Below are positions 33,650 through 43,930 of a stretch of DNA of 45,569 nucleotides, piece after piece; the first letter of the stretch is position 1; each line of letters opens with the position of its first letter. A model generated the notes under the pieces. The model was given only the letters and a program-made list of their open reading frames with translations. It made no database searches and was not told the DNA's origin. Origin of the DNA: an uncultured Hyphomicrobiales bacterium (GTDB taxonomy: Bacteria > Pseudomonadota > Alphaproteobacteria > Rhizobiales > Xanthobacteraceae); the NCBI GenBank assembly GCA_903878085.1, contig CAIRGJ010000027.1, positions 1-45,569 of the forward strand, written 5' to 3'. The position numbers and the translations under genes were made by a program.

Positions 33650-34600
33650 TTACGCCGGTTGTTTCCGCTTCTTCTCGATCACATCCCACACCATCGCCGC
33701 GGCATCCGGCCCGCCGAGAGTCTTCACCGCGCGAATGCCGGTCGGCGAGGTGACGTTGATTTCAGTAATGAAATCGCCAATCACGTCGATGCCGACAAAG
33801 ATCATGCCGCGTTCGCGCAAGGGTGGGCCAAGCCGTGCGCATATTTCGCGCTCGCGGGCGGTGAGGTCGGTGGCCTTGGGCGAGCCGCCGCGCACCATGT
33901 TGGAGCGCAGATCGTCGGCTGCCGGCACGCGGTTGACCGCGCCGGCGAATTCGCCGTCGACCAGCAGAATGCGTTTGTCGCCCTGCTTCACCGCCGGCAG
34001 GAATTTCTGCACCACCCATTGTTCGCGGAACGTGACCGCAAACATGTCGTAGAGCGAGCCGAAATTGAGGTCGTCTCGCGTAATACGAAAGACAGCTCCT
34101 CCGCCGTGGCCGTAGAGCGGCTTCATCACGATGTCGTTGTGCTCGTCGCGGAACGCCTTGATCTCGGCGAGGTCGCGCGTGATCAGCGTCGGCGGCATCA
34201 GGTCGGTGAATTCGGTGACGAAAATCTTCTCCGGTGCGTTGCGCACGTGGCCGGGGTCGTTGACCACCAGCGTCTTGGGATGGATGCGCTCCAGGAGATG
34301 CGTGCTGGTGATGTAGGCGAGGTCGAACGGCGGGTCCTGGCGCAGCAGCACCACGTCGAACTCGGACATTTCGACGCGGCGTGGCGCTGCAAGCGTGAAA
34401 TGGTCGCCGGCCTGGTCGCGCACGGTCAGGCTCTCGACGGTCGAAAACACCCGGCCGTCGCGCATGGCCAGCCGGTCGGTGGTGTAATAACTGAGCGAAT
34501 GGCCGCGTTTTTGCGCCTCCAGCAGCAGGGCGAAGGTCGAATCGCCCTTGATGTTGATCCGCTGGATCGGATCCATCTGCACTGCGACTTTGAGGTTCAT
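33650..34600 (-). CDS. gshB: Glutathione synthetase GshB
   Basis: ATP-grasp ligase joining gamma-glutamylcysteine and glycine. 316 residues, the bacterial tetrameric type. [20 protein letters not shown] at the N-terminus, [11 protein letters not shown] near 88-98, [16 protein letters not shown] near 158-173 in the ATP-grasp, and INVTSPTG near 285-292. The neighbouring yraN-rsmI and LpoA-like genes to the right, after a chemoreceptor gene, follow the usual Rhizobiales order. A decayed partial copy of its 3' end is at 31462-31592. Confidence 0.97.
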   Translation of the reverse strand: MNLKVAVQMDPIQRINIKGDSTFALLLEAQKRGHSLSYYTTDRLAMRDGRVFSTVESLTVRDQAGDHFTLAAPRRVEMSEFDVVLLRQDPPFDLAYITSTHLLERIHPKTLVVNDPGHVRNAPEKIFVTEFTDLMPPTLITRDLAEIKAFRDEHNDIVMKPLYGHGGGAVFRITRDDLNFGSLYDMFAVTFREQWVVQKFLPAVKQGDKRILLVDGEFAGAVNRVPAADDLRSNMVRGGSPKATDLTAREREICARLGPPLRERGMIFVGIDVIGDFITEINVTSPTGIRAVKTLGGPDAAAMVWDVIEKKRKQPA

Positions 34601-34715
34601 GGCGACCTTCTCGGCGTTCTGGGGAGGTAGCGGAGGAATAAGGCAAACAACCCGTTAACGTTTTTTCGCCACTATAGCCGCTCTGGGACCTGTCTGGCAC
34701 GGGGTGGGGGCGACT

Positions 34716-36395
34716 GTGACTTTGCCGAAGCTTTCGATTGCCGCCAAGCTCTATGCGATCTTCGCATTGATGGCCACCACGACGCTGGCGCTGTCGTGGG
34801 TCGCGGTGTCGAACGCGCGCCACCATGCGACGCTGACCGACGAATTCGAATCCGCCAATGCCGGCACCTGGAACGTCGAGCGCGTCAACGGCCTGATCTA
34901 TGCGGTGGTGATGGAATCGCGCGGCGTCTACATGTCGCCGGACCTTGCCACGTCGAAGGTCTACGCCGACGGGATTCTCAAATTAAACCGGCAACTCGCC
35001 AAAGTCGTGCAGGACTGGAAAAGTTCGGTGCGCGGCGAGGACACTGAACTGTTTGACCTGTTCTCGCACCGCGTCCTTAAGTTCATCGAATTTCGCGACG
35101 AACTGGCGCGGCTCGGCACGGTAGTGAGTCCCGCCGCCGGCCGCGAGTGGGGCGACAACGACGCCAACCGCTCGGTGCGCCAGGCGCTCAACGCCGATCT
35201 GGAAAAGCTGACGACCATTTACGCTAACCGGTCCAAGCGCGTTTATGCCGATCTCGACAGCGCCATGGACGGCACCGGGCTGTGGATGAGCTTGCTCGCG
35301 GCCTTCGCGGTCATGTTGGCGTCCGTCGGCGCCATCGTGATCAATCGAAGCGTGGCCATACCGCTCGCCAATATCACGAGCATCACCGAACAAGTCGCCG
35401 CCGGCGAAACCGGTGTGGCGATACCCTACGGCGAGCGCAGCGACGAGATCGGCGCGCTATCGCGTTCGATCGGCGTGTTCAAGAACGCGATGCAGCACAA
35501 CGAAGAGCTCAACCGCACCGTGGTCGATGACGCCGCCACCCGGACGCAGCGTCAGGAACAGATGTCCGGCGAGATCTCGCGATTTTCCGCCGAGGTCGAA
35601 GCGACGCTGTCCGAACTCGGCCGCATTTCCGATCAGATGCTGGCGGCCTCGACCCAGCTTGCCACTGCCGCCGACGATGCCTCGACAAAAACCGCACGCG
35701 CCGAGGCTGCTTCGGCTGAAGCTTCTTCGAATGTCAGCGACATCGCCTCGGCAGCGGACGAGTTGTCGGCGTCGGTCAACGAGATCGACCGCCAGGTCGC
35801 GCAGTCCAACGCCATCGCCACCAAGGCCGTCGGCGAAGCCGGCCGTACCAATCTCGCGGTCAAGGAACTCGACGAGGCGGTGGCGCGCATTGGCGACGTC
35901 GTCAAGCTGATCACCGACATCGCCGAGCAGACCAATCTCTTGGCGCTCAACGCCACCATCGAAGCGGCGCGCGCCGGCGATGCCGGACGCGGCTTTGCCG
36001 TGGTCGCCGGCGAAGTGAAAGCGCTGGCCGGGCAGACCAGCCGCGCCACGGAAGAAATCGGCGCGCAGATCGCCGGCATGCAGCGCGCCACCATGCGTTC
36101 GATCGAGGCGATCACTGCGATCGAGCAAACCATTCGTGAAATCGGCAATATCAGCGGCGCCATCGCCGCCGCCGTCACCGAGCAGGGCGCCGCCACTGGT
36201 GAGATCGCGCGCAGTGTGGAAACTGCGGCGCGCCGCACCGTCGAGACCGCGGCGGAAGTCAATCTGGTCGGCTCCGCGACGGAAGATACCCGCGCCAGCG
36301 CAGTTGCGGTGAAAATCGTGGCCGACGATCTCGGTAATGTCGCCGGCCGCATTCGCGGCCAGGTCGATCAGTTCTTCGAGCGGCTGAGCGCTTAA
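34716..36395 (+). CDS. Methyl-accepting chemotaxis protein (559 aa)
   Basis: Chemoreceptor with TM1 near residues 10-31, a four-helix-type periplasmic domain of about 150 residues, TM2 near 188-210, HAMP, and a shorter cytoplasmic hairpin. The tip reads [20 protein letters not shown] and RGFAVVAGEVKALAGQTSRA. No ATG is present; GTG at 34716 after a GGGGG stretch gives MTLPKLSIAAKL, and GTG 34704 would add four residues. It diverges from gshB. The C-terminal end (QVDQFFERLSA) is without a CheR-binding pentapeptide. Ligand unknown. Confidence 0.9.
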   Translation: MTLPKLSIAAKLYAIFALMATTTLALSWVAVSNARHHATLTDEFESANAGTWNVERVNGLIYAVVMESRGVYMSPDLATSKVYADGILKLNRQLAKVVQDWKSSVRGEDTELFDLFSHRVLKFIEFRDELARLGTVVSPAAGREWGDNDANRSVRQALNADLEKLTTIYANRSKRVYADLDSAMDGTGLWMSLLAAFAVMLASVGAIVINRSVAIPLANITSITEQVAAGETGVAIPYGERSDEIGALSRSIGVFKNAMQHNEELNRTVVDDAATRTQRQEQMSGEISRFSAEVEATLSELGRISDQMLAASTQLATAADDASTKTARAEAASAEASSNVSDIASAADELSASVNEIDRQVAQSNAIATKAVGEAGRTNLAVKELDEAVARIGDVVKLITDIAEQTNLLALNATIEAARAGDAGRGFAVVAGEVKALAGQTSRATEEIGAQIAGMQRATMRSIEAITAIEQTIREIGNISGAIAAAVTEQGAATGEIARSVETAARRTVETAAEVNLVGSATEDTRASAVAVKIVADDLGNVAGRIRGQVDQFFERLSA

Positions 36396-36406
36396 GCCCT
36401 TCCTGT

Positions 36407-36534
36407 CCCGGGCGCAATGCAGCGTGCAGCGGAGCGAAACGCTGCGTTGCAGAACCGGGACCTTCAAAAGGTCGGAATTTGTAACGGCCCCGGATCTGCG
36501 GCGGCAGCGCTTCGTGCTGCGCCGCGTCCGGGGC
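36407..36534. repeat. Dispersed ~128-bp intergenic repeat, copy B
   Basis: Second copy of the element at 13049-13176: same CCCGGGCGC start, GTAACGGCCCCGG centre and GCCGCGTCCGGGGCA end, diverged loops. It fills the gap between the chemoreceptor and the convergent yraN. Confidence 0.85.
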
Positions 36535-36540
36535 AGGAGG

Positions 36541-36966
36541 TCAACTCTCAAACGCCGCCGTGATATGGCGCGGCAATTTGCCGGGCGCGACCAGGATCAC
36601 ATCGAAGCGCATGTCGGTGATTGCCGGCACCGGATTATTGGCCAGCCAGATTTCCGCCGCGCCGGCGATGCGCTGCTGCTGACGTTGCGTCACGGAATAA
36701 GCGGCGTCGTCCAGCGTGGCGCGCGCTTTGACCTCGACGAAGATCAGCGTGCGGCGCCGCGCCGCGACGATGTCGATCTCGCCGAGCGGCGATTTGAAGC
36801 GCCGTGCCAGAATGCGATAGCCATGCGCGATCAGCCAGGCCGCGGCGCGGCTCTCGGCGGAAATGCCGAGGCTGAAGGCGGCAATCTTTTCAGGACGCGC
36901 TTCGCGCTTTTGCCGTTCGGGCCGCGGCGCGGGCTTTATGACTTTTGGTTTCGGCGCCCGCGTCAT
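36541..36966 (-). CDS. yraN: YraN / UPF0102 family protein
   Basis: 141 residues with a predicted PD-(D/E)XK nuclease-like fold; function unproven. [21 protein letters not shown], then GEIDIVA (aspartate) and FVEVKAR (glutamate and lysine) form the core. A basic, proline-rich N-terminal extension of about 28 residues precedes the domain. Its ATG overlaps the rsmI stop, as usual for the pair. Confidence 0.92.
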   Translation of the reverse strand: MTRAPKPKVIKPAPRPERQKREARPEKIAAFSLGISAESRAAAWLIAHGYRILARRFKSPLGEIDIVAARRRTLIFVEVKARATLDDAAYSVTQRQQQRIAGAAEIWLANNPVPAITDMRFDVILVAPGKLPRHITAAFES

Positions 36967-37886
36967 CGCTCTTTCTCAAGTTCGAGCGCACGCTGATAGA
37001 CCTCACGGCGCGAACGCCCGGTGGCGAGCGCGACTTCGCCGACTGCGTCCTTCACCGACACCCGCGTCAGCGCGCGGCGCAGCAGGTCGTCGAGATCACT
37101 GGCGCTCATTTGCGCCTCGGCCGGCGGCGCGATCACGATGACGATCTCGCCGCGGGTTTCCGCAGCATCGTTTGCATAGTGCTGCGCCAGCGCCGCCAGA
37201 TCGCCGCGGCGGACTTCTTCGTGCAGCTTGGTCAGCTCGCGGCACACCGCCGCCGCGCGCGGGCCCAAGCCTTGTACGAGATCGGCCAGTGCGTCGCCGA
37301 GCCGCGGTCCGCTTTCGAACAGCACCAGCGTTGCCGGGATGGCGCTCAATTCGGCGATGCGCTTTTGCCGGCCGACTTGCTTGGGCGGCAGGAAGCCTTC
37401 GAAGAAAAACCGGTCGGTCGGCAGTCCGGCGACATTGAGCGCGCCCATCACCGCGGAGGCGCCCGGCATTGCCGTGACGGCGTGCCCGGCCTCGACCGCG
37501 GCGCGCACCAGTTTGTAGCCGGGGTCCGAGATCAACGGCGTACCGGCGTCCGACACCAGTGCGACAACCTGGCCCTCGTCGAGACGGGCGATGATCTTCG
37601 GCCGCGCCTCGCCGGCATTGTGCTCGTGATAGGCCATCAGCGGCGTTGCGATGCCATAGCGCTCGGTCAACTTGCGGGTGACGCGGGTGTCCTCGCAGGC
37701 GATGACGTCGGCCGCCGCCAGCAGTTCGAGCGCGCGCAGGCTGATATCGCCCAGATTGCCGATCGGCGTCGCCACCAGGTAAAGCCCGCCCGCGGCCGCC
37801 GGGGCCTCGATCGGCGCGTCGAACGGCGCATAGCTGCGCGGGCGATCCCCGGTCTGCGTTTGGTGGTTCCTGTTGTCTTTGGCCAT
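36963..37886 (-). CDS. rsmI: 16S rRNA (cytidine1402-2'-O)-methyltransferase RsmI
   Basis: SAM-dependent tetrapyrrole-methylase-fold enzyme that 2'-O-methylates C1402 of 16S rRNA. 307 residues. [20 protein letters not shown] near 35-54 is the signature, followed by [29 protein letters not shown] and the C-terminal [20 protein letters not shown] 37886 is taken over a longer upstream start. It diverges from the lipoprotein gene and overlaps yraN. Confidence 0.96.
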   Translation of the reverse strand: MAKDNRNHQTQTGDRPRSYAPFDAPIEAPAAAGGLYLVATPIGNLGDISLRALELLAAADVIACEDTRVTRKLTERYGIATPLMAYHEHNAGEARPKIIARLDEGQVVALVSDAGTPLISDPGYKLVRAAVEAGHAVTAMPGASAVMGALNVAGLPTDRFFFEGFLPPKQVGRQKRIAELSAIPATLVLFESGPRLGDALADLVQGLGPRAAAVCRELTKLHEEVRRGDLAALAQHYANDAAETRGEIVIVIAPPAEAQMSASDLDDLLRRALTRVSVKDAVGEVALATGRSRREVYQRALELEKER

Positions 37887-38071
37887 GGCCGGCACTGTAG
37901 AGGCTCGCTTAGGCCCCGTCATGGGCGCCCGCTCGGAGCCAAATTCCTCCGCCTTTTCATTGCCTTAACTTTTCCGCGACAGAATGGCCCATTAAAGCTA
38001 GGACTAAAGCTATTCGCCGTCGCGCTGGGGAGCGGCCATTGCCGGAGATATCGCTGGACGAGGGGTCGGTC

Positions 38072-39262
38072 GTGACGCGCGGGTTTCGCCGCGTGCGTCT
38101 GGCGCTATCGATTGCGGCCGCCGCGCTGGCGCTGGCGGCTTGCACCAATAGCGCGTTCGACCGCCTCGGTGCCGGCGAGCCGGTACAGCAGCCGGTCGAG
38201 CAACCCGCCGCGGGCGGTAACATCGGCGCCGGACAGATTCGCGTCGGCCTGATCCTGCCGCTGTCGGCGCAAGGCAATGCCGCTATCGCCGCGGCCTCGA
38301 TGAAGAACGCCGCCGAAATGGCGTTGGCTGAATTCAAAGATCCGAACATCCAATTGCTAGTGAAGGACGACGCCGGCTCGCCGCAAGGCGCGCAGCTTGC
38401 AGCGCAGCAGGCGATCGACGAAGGCGCCGAGCTCATCGTCGGGCCGCTGTTCGCGCAATCGGTCAGCGCGGTCGGCAGCGTCGCACGCAGCCGCAACATT
38501 CCGGTGATCGCGTTCTCGACCGACGCCAGCGTCGCCGCGCGCGGCGTTTATCTGTTGAGCTTCCTGCCGGAGTCCGACGTCAAGCGCATTGTCGATTTCT
38601 CGGCGTCGCGCGGCAAGCGTTCGTTTGCGGCGCTGCTGCCGGACAATGCCTATGGTGCGGTGGTCGAAGCCGCGTTGCAGCAGGAAGTGGCGCGGCGCGG
38701 CGGCCGTGTGCTGGCGATCGAAAAATATCCGCTCGATCCCGGCCGCATGGCCGAGCCGGTGCGCCGCGTGGCGCAACAGGCCGGCTCGGTCGACAGCATC
38801 TTGATCGCCGACGGCGCCGACGCGGTGCCGCAAGTGGTGCAGGCGCTCACCGCTGGCGGCATCAACACCAAGCGCGTGCAGTTGCTCGGCACCGGGCTGT
38901 GGGACGATCCGCGCATCTTCAATACGCCGGCGCTCGAGGGCGGCTGGTTTGCCGCGCCGGAATCCAATGGCTTCCGCAGTTTCGCCACCCGCTATCGCGC
39001 GCGCTACGGCAACGATCCGGTGCGCACCGCGACGCTCGCCTATGACGCGGTGGCGCTAGTGGCGGCGCTGGTGAAGACGCAAGGTCCGCAACGTTTCAGC
39101 GAACAGATCCTCACCAATTCGTCGGGCTTTGCCGGCATTGACGGCATCTTCCGCTTCCGCTCCGACGGCACCAGCGAGCGCGGTCTCGCGGTCATGAAAG
39201 TCGCGCCTGGCGGTGCCCAGCCGGTCAGCCCGGCGCCGAAGTCGTTCTCGCCAGGGACTTGA
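38072..39262 (+). CDS. LpoA-like / periplasmic-binding-protein-fold lipoprotein
   Basis: 396 residues. Signal and lipobox LALAACT put the acylated cysteine near residue 24; the mature part is a type I periplasmic-binding fold (RVGLILPLSAQGNAAIAAAS, LIVGPLFAQSVSAVG, IPVIAFSTD, VYLLSFLPESD, AYDAVALVAAL). In alphaproteobacteria this gene is usually annotated as a penicillin-binding-protein activator (LpoA type), which is inference from similarity. GTG 38072 is preferred to TTG 38039 since GAGG lies 8-10 nt ahead and the signal then has normal length. Divergent from rsmI; convergent with hemW with no gap. Confidence 0.8.
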   Translation: MTRGFRRVRLALSIAAAALALAACTNSAFDRLGAGEPVQQPVEQPAAGGNIGAGQIRVGLILPLSAQGNAAIAAASMKNAAEMALAEFKDPNIQLLVKDDAGSPQGAQLAAQQAIDEGAELIVGPLFAQSVSAVGSVARSRNIPVIAFSTDASVAARGVYLLSFLPESDVKRIVDFSASRGKRSFAALLPDNAYGAVVEAALQQEVARRGGRVLAIEKYPLDPGRMAEPVRRVAQQAGSVDSILIADGADAVPQVVQALTAGGINTKRVQLLGTGLWDDPRIFNTPALEGGWFAAPESNGFRSFATRYRARYGNDPVRTATLAYDAVALVAALVKTQGPQRFSEQILTNSSGFAGIDGIFRFRSDGTSERGLAVMKVAPGGAQPVSPAPKSFSPGT

Positions 39263-40420
39263 TTAAGCCGCCAAATCGGCAACCACCGCATCGAGCAGTG
39301 GAAACCCCGACTTGGTGACGCGCAGGCGGCCGTCTTCGGTCGTCTCCACCGCGCCGCCGTCGCGCAGAAATGAAATCCGTGCCGGATCGAGATCGCGGCC
39401 GGAAATCTGCGTGAAGCGTTCCGGCTCGATGCCTTCGACCAGCCGCAGCCCCATCAGCAAAAATTCGTCGGCGACTTCGCCGGGCTGCAGCTTCTCGTCG
39501 ACGGTCAGGCCGACGCCTTGCGTCTCGACTTTCTCCAGCCAGGCTTCCGGCTTCTTGTCGGTTTCGGTAGCGTAACGGCGGCCGTCGATGTTGAGCCTGC
39601 CATGCGCGCCGGGACCGATGCCGGCATATTCATGGCCGCGCCAATACACCAGATTGTGCCGGCACTCCGCGCCTGGCCGCGCGTGATTGGAAATCTCGTA
39701 GGCCGGCAGCCCGGCGTCGCCGCACACTTCTTGCGTCAGATCGTAGAGATCGCGGCCGAGGTCTTCGTCCGGCGTGATCAGCTTGCCGGCTTTGTGCAGG
39801 CCGAAGAACGGCGTGCCGGGCTCGATGGTCAGTTGATACAGCGACAGATGCTCGGCCGCTTCCGAGATCGCGCGCTTGAGTTCGGCGCTCCAGGCCTCGA
39901 GCGTCTGGCGCGGTCGCGCGTAGATCAGATCGAACGAATAGCGGTCGAAGATCGAGCGCGCGATGGCGACGGCATCGAGCGCCTCCTGCGCGCTGTGCAG
40001 ACGGCCGAGTTCTTTCAGCGACTGATCGTCGAGCGCTTGAACACCAAGCGAGACTCGGTTGACGCCGGCGGTGCGATAGCCGCGAAACCGCGTCGCCTCG
40101 ACGCTGGTCGGGTTGGCCTCCAATGTCACTTCGACATCGGGTGCGACCGACCAATGTTTGCCTATTGAATCGAGCACGGCCTGCACTGATGACGGCTGCA
40201 TCAGCGACGGCGTGCCGCCGCCGAAGAAAATCGTCGAGACGGTGCGGCCCGGCACGCGCGCCGCGGTGGCGGCGATTTCGGCTTCGAACGCGCGCACGAA
40301 GCGCGCCTCGTCGACGCCGCCGTGGCGCACGTGGCTGTTGAAGTCGCAATACGGGCACTTCGACAAACAGAACGGCCAGTGCACATAAACGGCGAACGGC
40401 GCGGATGTGGTTAATGTCAT
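39263..40420 (-). CDS. hemW: Heme chaperone HemW (radical SAM)
   Basis: 385 residues. The radical SAM cluster motif is C-LSK-C-PY-C near 17-24 in VHWPFCLSKCPYCDFNSH, followed by FFGGGTPSL, SLGVQALDD, YDLIYARP-like FDLIYARPRQTL, and the HNLVYWRG motif that separates HemW from coproporphyrinogen dehydrogenase HemN. It inserts heme into apoproteins. ATG 40420. rdgB lies upstream on the same strand, 87 bp away, in the usual rph-rdgB-hemW order. Confidence 0.94.
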   Translation of the reverse strand: MTLTTSAPFAVYVHWPFCLSKCPYCDFNSHVRHGGVDEARFVRAFEAEIAATAARVPGRTVSTIFFGGGTPSLMQPSSVQAVLDSIGKHWSVAPDVEVTLEANPTSVEATRFRGYRTAGVNRVSLGVQALDDQSLKELGRLHSAQEALDAVAIARSIFDRYSFDLIYARPRQTLEAWSAELKRAISEAAEHLSLYQLTIEPGTPFFGLHKAGKLITPDEDLGRDLYDLTQEVCGDAGLPAYEISNHARPGAECRHNLVYWRGHEYAGIGPGAHGRLNIDGRRYATETDKKPEAWLEKVETQGVGLTVDEKLQPGEVADEFLLMGLRLVEGIEPERFTQISGRDLDPARISFLRDGGAVETTEDGRLRVTKSGFPLLDAVVADLAA

Positions 40421-40507
40421 GTTAACAGCATAGGCGCGGCAGCGCGTTGCAGCCAGCGCCAATTGAAATCGTCTGCGGACAAGTGCTTAAAATTGTAACG
40501 AAAGTTC

Positions 40508-41152
40508 CTAGCGCAAACAGGCATCCGCCAGCATGATGAAGGCGCGGGCGCGGTGCGACAGGCCTTTGCCGTGCGGCGGCAGGCCGTGTTTTTCCAGCGC
40601 GCTCATCTGACCGAAGGTGCGTTCATGACCGTCGGGCAGGAATAGCGGATCATATCCAAAGCCCGCATCCCCTCTTGGCGGCCATACCGCGGCACCGTCG
40701 ACGCGGCCTTCGAATTCTTCCAGATGGCCGTCGGGCCAGGCCACGCACAGCGCGGCCACGAAATGAGCGCGGCGTTGCGCGGGCGATGTCGCACCGCGCT
40801 CGATCAGCAGCGTCTGGATGCGATTCATCGCGAAGCGGAAATCTTTGTCGGGTCCGGCCCAGCGCGCCGAATGAATGCCGGGCTCGCCGTCGAGGGCGTC
40901 GACCACCAATCCGGAGTCATCGGCGAAAGCGATCTTGCCGGTCGCCTTCATCGCGGCAACCGCCTTGATGCGGGCGTTCTCGGCGAAGGTCGTGCCGCTC
41001 TCTTCCGGTTCAGCGAGTTTCAATTCGCCGGCCGATTGCGCCTTGATGCCGTAAGGCGCCAGCAGCTCGCGCATTTCCGCAAGCTTGCCAGGGTTGTGTG
41101 TGGCGATCACCAGTGGGCCGGTGAGGCGGCGGTGTGGCACGGCCGAACTCAC
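40508..41152 (-). CDS. rdgB: XTP/dITP pyrophosphatase RdgB (HAM1)
   Basis: Removes non-canonical purine nucleotides such as dITP and XTP. 214 residues. [17 protein letters not shown] near 16-32, [32 protein letters not shown], and GYDPLFLP are typical. No ATG; GTG 41152 overlaps the rph stop (GTGA), giving coupling. Confidence 0.95.
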   Translation of the reverse strand: MSSAVPHRRLTGPLVIATHNPGKLAEMRELLAPYGIKAQSAGELKLAEPEESGTTFAENARIKAVAAMKATGKIAFADDSGLVVDALDGEPGIHSARWAGPDKDFRFAMNRIQTLLIERGATSPAQRRAHFVAALCVAWPDGHLEEFEGRVDGAAVWPPRGDAGFGYDPLFLPDGHERTFGQMSALEKHGLPPHGKGLSHRARAFIMLADACLR

Positions 41153-41874
41153 GCTACCGCCAGCTTTTGCAGATCGACCAATTTGCCGATGCCTTTGCGT
41201 GCCAGCGCCAGCAGCGTCAGCAATTGCTCTTCGCTGAACGGGTCTTTCTCCGCGGTGGCCTGGACCTCGACGATGTTGCCGCTGCCGGTCATGACGAAGT
41301 TGGCATCGGTGTCGGCTTCCGAATCCTCGGCATAGTCGAGATCGAGCACCGCGGTGCCCTTGAACACGCCGCACGACACCGCTGCGATGTGATCGCGCAG
41401 CACTGGAGCGTTTCCTTGCGACTTGAACATGTCGCGCGACTTCATCCACGAGATGCATTCCGACAGCGCCACCCAGGCGCCAGTGATCGAGGCGGTGCGG
41501 GTGCCGCCGTCGGCCTGGATCACGTCGCAGTCGACGGTGATCTGCCGCTCACCCAAGGCTTGCAGGTCGATCACCGAACGCAGACTGCGGCCAATCAGCC
41601 GCTGGATTTCGACGGTGCGGCCGCCTTGCTTGCCGGCGGCGGCCTCGCGGCGGGTGCGCTCGGAAGTCGCCCGCGGCAACATGCCATATTCGGCGGTGAC
41701 CCAGCCGCGGCCCTGGCCCTTGAGCCACGGCGGCAGGCGCTCCTCCAGGCTGGCGGTCACCAGCACATGGGTGTCGCCGAACTTCACGAAACAGGAACCT
41801 TCGGCGTATTTGACCACGCCGCGCTCGAGCGATACGGCGCGCAACTCGTCGATCTGTCGGCTGCTGGGCCGCAT
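41149..41874 (-). CDS. rph: Ribonuclease PH
   Basis: Phosphorolytic 3'-5' exoribonuclease trimming tRNA 3' ends. 241 residues. [73 protein letters not shown] and [19 protein letters not shown] are all present. Its stop overlaps the rdgB GTG. It diverges from hrcA across a 271-bp gap that holds two 76-bp palindromes. Confidence 0.97.
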   Translation of the reverse strand: MRPSSRQIDELRAVSLERGVVKYAEGSCFVKFGDTHVLVTASLEERLPPWLKGQGRGWVTAEYGMLPRATSERTRREAAAGKQGGRTVEIQRLIGRSLRSVIDLQALGERQITVDCDVIQADGGTRTASITGAWVALSECISWMKSRDMFKSQGNAPVLRDHIAAVSCGVFKGTAVLDLDYAEDSEADTDANFVMTGSGNIVEVQATAEKDPFSEEQLLTLLALARKGIGKLVDLQKLAVA

Positions 41875-41951
41875 CGAATCCTCCAGGGCAGGGAATTATT
41901 GGTTTCGGCGGACACCATAGCCATATGCCCGGCTTGAACAAGTGCGGCCCA

Positions 41952-42027
41952 CTAGTGCCCCGCTTCCGAAGTTCGTGATACCTTGCGGCCGCTTCTGACT
42001 CGAACTTCGGAAGCAAAGGGGCACTAG
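41952..42027. repeat. 76-bp palindromic element 1 (CTAGTGCC ends)
   Basis: Ends CTAGTGCC and GGCACTAG; the inner arms CCGCTTCCGAAGTTCG and CGAACTTCGGAAGC pair over a long stem around a 25-nt centre. Exactly the same total length as element 2, 13 bp away. Confidence 0.85.
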
Positions 42028-42040
42028 CAATTATTTTATT

Positions 42041-42116
42041 CTAGTGCCGCTTTCGATTTGAAGGTCCTGAAAAAGTTGCGGCGAATGGCGCAGGACCTTC
42101 AAATCGGCGGCACTAG
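42041..42116. repeat. 76-bp palindromic element 2 (CTAGTGCC ends)
   Basis: Same ends as element 1 but a different stem: CGATTTGAAGGTCCTG pairs with CAGGACCTTCAAATCG around a ~22-nt centre. It ends 30 bp before the hrcA start, so it may lie in or beside the hrcA promoter. Confidence 0.85.
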
Positions 42117-42145
42117 TCATTGTTGGGCTGAATTGAGAGGTTGCC

Positions 42146-43231
42146 TTGGCTTCCCACGACGTCCCGATCGGCTCTTCGCAGGTCAGTCTCGCGGCGCTCA
42201 ACGAGCGCTCGCGCGAGATTTTCCGCTCCATCGTCGAGAGCTACCTGACCACCGGCGAGCCGGTCGGCTCGCGCAATCTGTCGCGCATTCTGCCGATCTC
42301 GCTGTCGCCGGCCTCGGTGCGCAACGTGATGTCGGACCTCGAACAGCTCGGCCTGATCTATGCGCCGCATACCTCGGCCGGCCGCTTGCCGACCGAACTG
42401 GGCCTGCGGTTCTTCGTTGATGCGCTAATGCAGGTCGGCGATCTGAACGAAGGCGACCGCCGTTCGATCGAAGCGCAGGTCGCCGGCGCTGGCGCCGGCA
42501 AATCGGTGGAGTCGGTGCTCACCGAAGCCTCGCAGATGCTGTCGGGTCTGACGCGTTCGGCCGGCGTCGTCCTGACGACAAAGGCCAATGTGCGCATCAA
42601 GCATATCGAGTTCGTGCGGCTCGAACCGGAGCGCGCCCTGGCGGTGCTGGTCGCCGAAGACGGCCAGGTCGAAAACCGCGTGCTCAACATCCCGTCGGAT
42701 CTGCCGACCTCGGCGCTGACCGAAGCCGCCAATTTCCTCAACGCGCATATTCGCGGCAAGTCGCTGGCCGAGCTGCGCACCGAGATCGAGACCTCGCTGG
42801 CCCAGGGCCAGGCGGAACTCGATCTGCTGACGCAGAAAATCATCTCAGCGGGTTTGGCGAGCTGGTCGGGCGGCGAGAGCAAGGACCGCCAGCTCATCGT
42901 GCGCGGCCACGCCAATCTCTTGGACGATCTGCACGCGCTCGATGATCTGGAGCGAGTGCGCTCGCTGTTCGATGCGCTGGAGACCAAGCGCGGCGTCATC
43001 GATCTGCTCGGCCGCGCCGAACGGGCCGATGGCGTGCGCATCTTCATCGGGTCCGAGAACAAGCTGTTCTCGCTGTCCGGCTCCTCCACCATCGTCGCGC
43101 CCTACCACGACAGCGAAGGCCGGATTGTCGGCGTCATCGGCGTGATCGGCCCGACCAGGCTCAATTACGCCCGGGTCATCCCGATGGTCGATTACACCGC
43201 CCGCGTGGTCAGCCGGCTCCTGGCGCCCTGA
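42146..43231 (+). CDS. hrcA: Heat-inducible transcription repressor HrcA
   Basis: Repressor of the CIRCE regulon (groESL in many bacteria). 361 residues: N-terminal winged helix ([65 protein letters not shown]) and the GAF-like core ending [23 protein letters not shown] 42146 with GAGAGG 5 nt upstream is the best start; there is no ATG. No CIRCE sequence was seen at hrcA, grpE or dnaK. grpE follows after 83 bp. Confidence 0.94.
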   Translation: MASHDVPIGSSQVSLAALNERSREIFRSIVESYLTTGEPVGSRNLSRILPISLSPASVRNVMSDLEQLGLIYAPHTSAGRLPTELGLRFFVDALMQVGDLNEGDRRSIEAQVAGAGAGKSVESVLTEASQMLSGLTRSAGVVLTTKANVRIKHIEFVRLEPERALAVLVAEDGQVENRVLNIPSDLPTSALTEAANFLNAHIRGKSLAELRTEIETSLAQGQAELDLLTQKIISAGLASWSGGESKDRQLIVRGHANLLDDLHALDDLERVRSLFDALETKRGVIDLLGRAERADGVRIFIGSENKLFSLSGSSTIVAPYHDSEGRIVGVIGVIGPTRLNYARVIPMVDYTARVVSRLLAP

Positions 43232-43245
43232 GATTTGCTTAAACG

Positions 43246-43274
43246 CTTGATTTTTCGCCCCCGAACCCTGATAT
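43246..43274 (+). promoter_or_regulatory. Possible heat-shock promoter of grpE
   Basis: CTTG (43246-43249), 17-bp spacer, CCTGATAT (43267-43274). The -10 differs from the alphaproteobacterial CYTATNT form, so this is weak. It lies in the 83-bp hrcA-grpE gap. Confidence 0.3.
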
Positions 43275-43314
43275 CCCGGGCATCCAATACATTCCTGCAG
43301 ATGGATTACGAGCT

Positions 43315-43926
43315 ATGACGGATAAGCCCGCCGCAGACGACATGGGTGTGAAGCCCGAGGGCGAAGCCACCGCCGCGCCTGAAATGGTGCCGGCCGAGCA
43401 GGTCACCGCCGCCTTGGAAGCCGCCGCCGAGTTCAAGGACAGGCTGCTGCGCACACTGGCCGAGATGGAAAACCTGCGCAAACGCACCGAGCGCGAGATC
43501 GCCGACGCGCGGACCTATGCCGTCAGCGGCTTTGCCCGCGACGTACTGGCGGTCGCCGATAACATGCACCGGGCGCTGAGCACGATCGACCCCGAATTGC
43601 GCGCGCAGGCCGACGCGAAGATGAAGGCGCTGATCGAAGGCGTCGAGTTGACCGAGCGCGAGTTGCTGAAGGTTCTGGAAAAGAACGGCGTCAAGAAGTT
43701 TTCGCCCGAGGGCGAAAAGTTCGATCCGAATATGCACGAGGCGATGTACGAAGTGCCGACCCAAGACCTGCCCGCCGGTCATGTCGCCCAGGTCATGCAG
43801 GCCGGCTACATGCTGGGCGAGCGCGTGTTGCGCCCGGCGATGGTCGGCGTCTCCAAGGGCGCGCCAAAGGCGGCGCCGAAGGGCTCGCCGGCCTACGATC
43901 CGCAGTCGGATAACGCCGCCGGCTAG
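43315..43926 (+). CDS. grpE: Nucleotide exchange factor GrpE
   Basis: DnaK co-chaperone releasing ADP. 203 residues: an acidic/alanine-rich N-terminus, a long coiled-coil helix (about 35-85, with [19 protein letters not shown]), and the beta-domain with [15 protein letters not shown] and [17 protein letters not shown]. It continues the hrcA-grpE-dnaK heat-shock group, although a secreted-protein gene on the other strand separates it from dnaK. Confidence 0.97.
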   Translation: MTDKPAADDMGVKPEGEATAAPEMVPAEQVTAALEAAAEFKDRLLRTLAEMENLRKRTEREIADARTYAVSGFARDVLAVADNMHRALSTIDPELRAQADAKMKALIEGVELTERELLKVLEKNGVKKFSPEGEKFDPNMHEAMYEVPTQDLPAGHVAQVMQAGYMLGERVLRPAMVGVSKGAPKAAPKGSPAYDPQSDNAAG

Positions 43927-43930
43927 ACCG

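Noticed and set aside
32769-34052. Long + strand frame (427 codons) over the Pht5-like and gshB genes
   Set aside because: Antisense to two recognisable proteins and spanning their boundary and a palindromic repeat.
41875-42145. CIRCE element before hrcA
   Set aside because: The CTAGTGCC/GGCACTAG arms recall a CIRCE half (GCACTC) only slightly; the spacing and sequence do not fit TTAGCACTC-N9-GAGTGCTAA.
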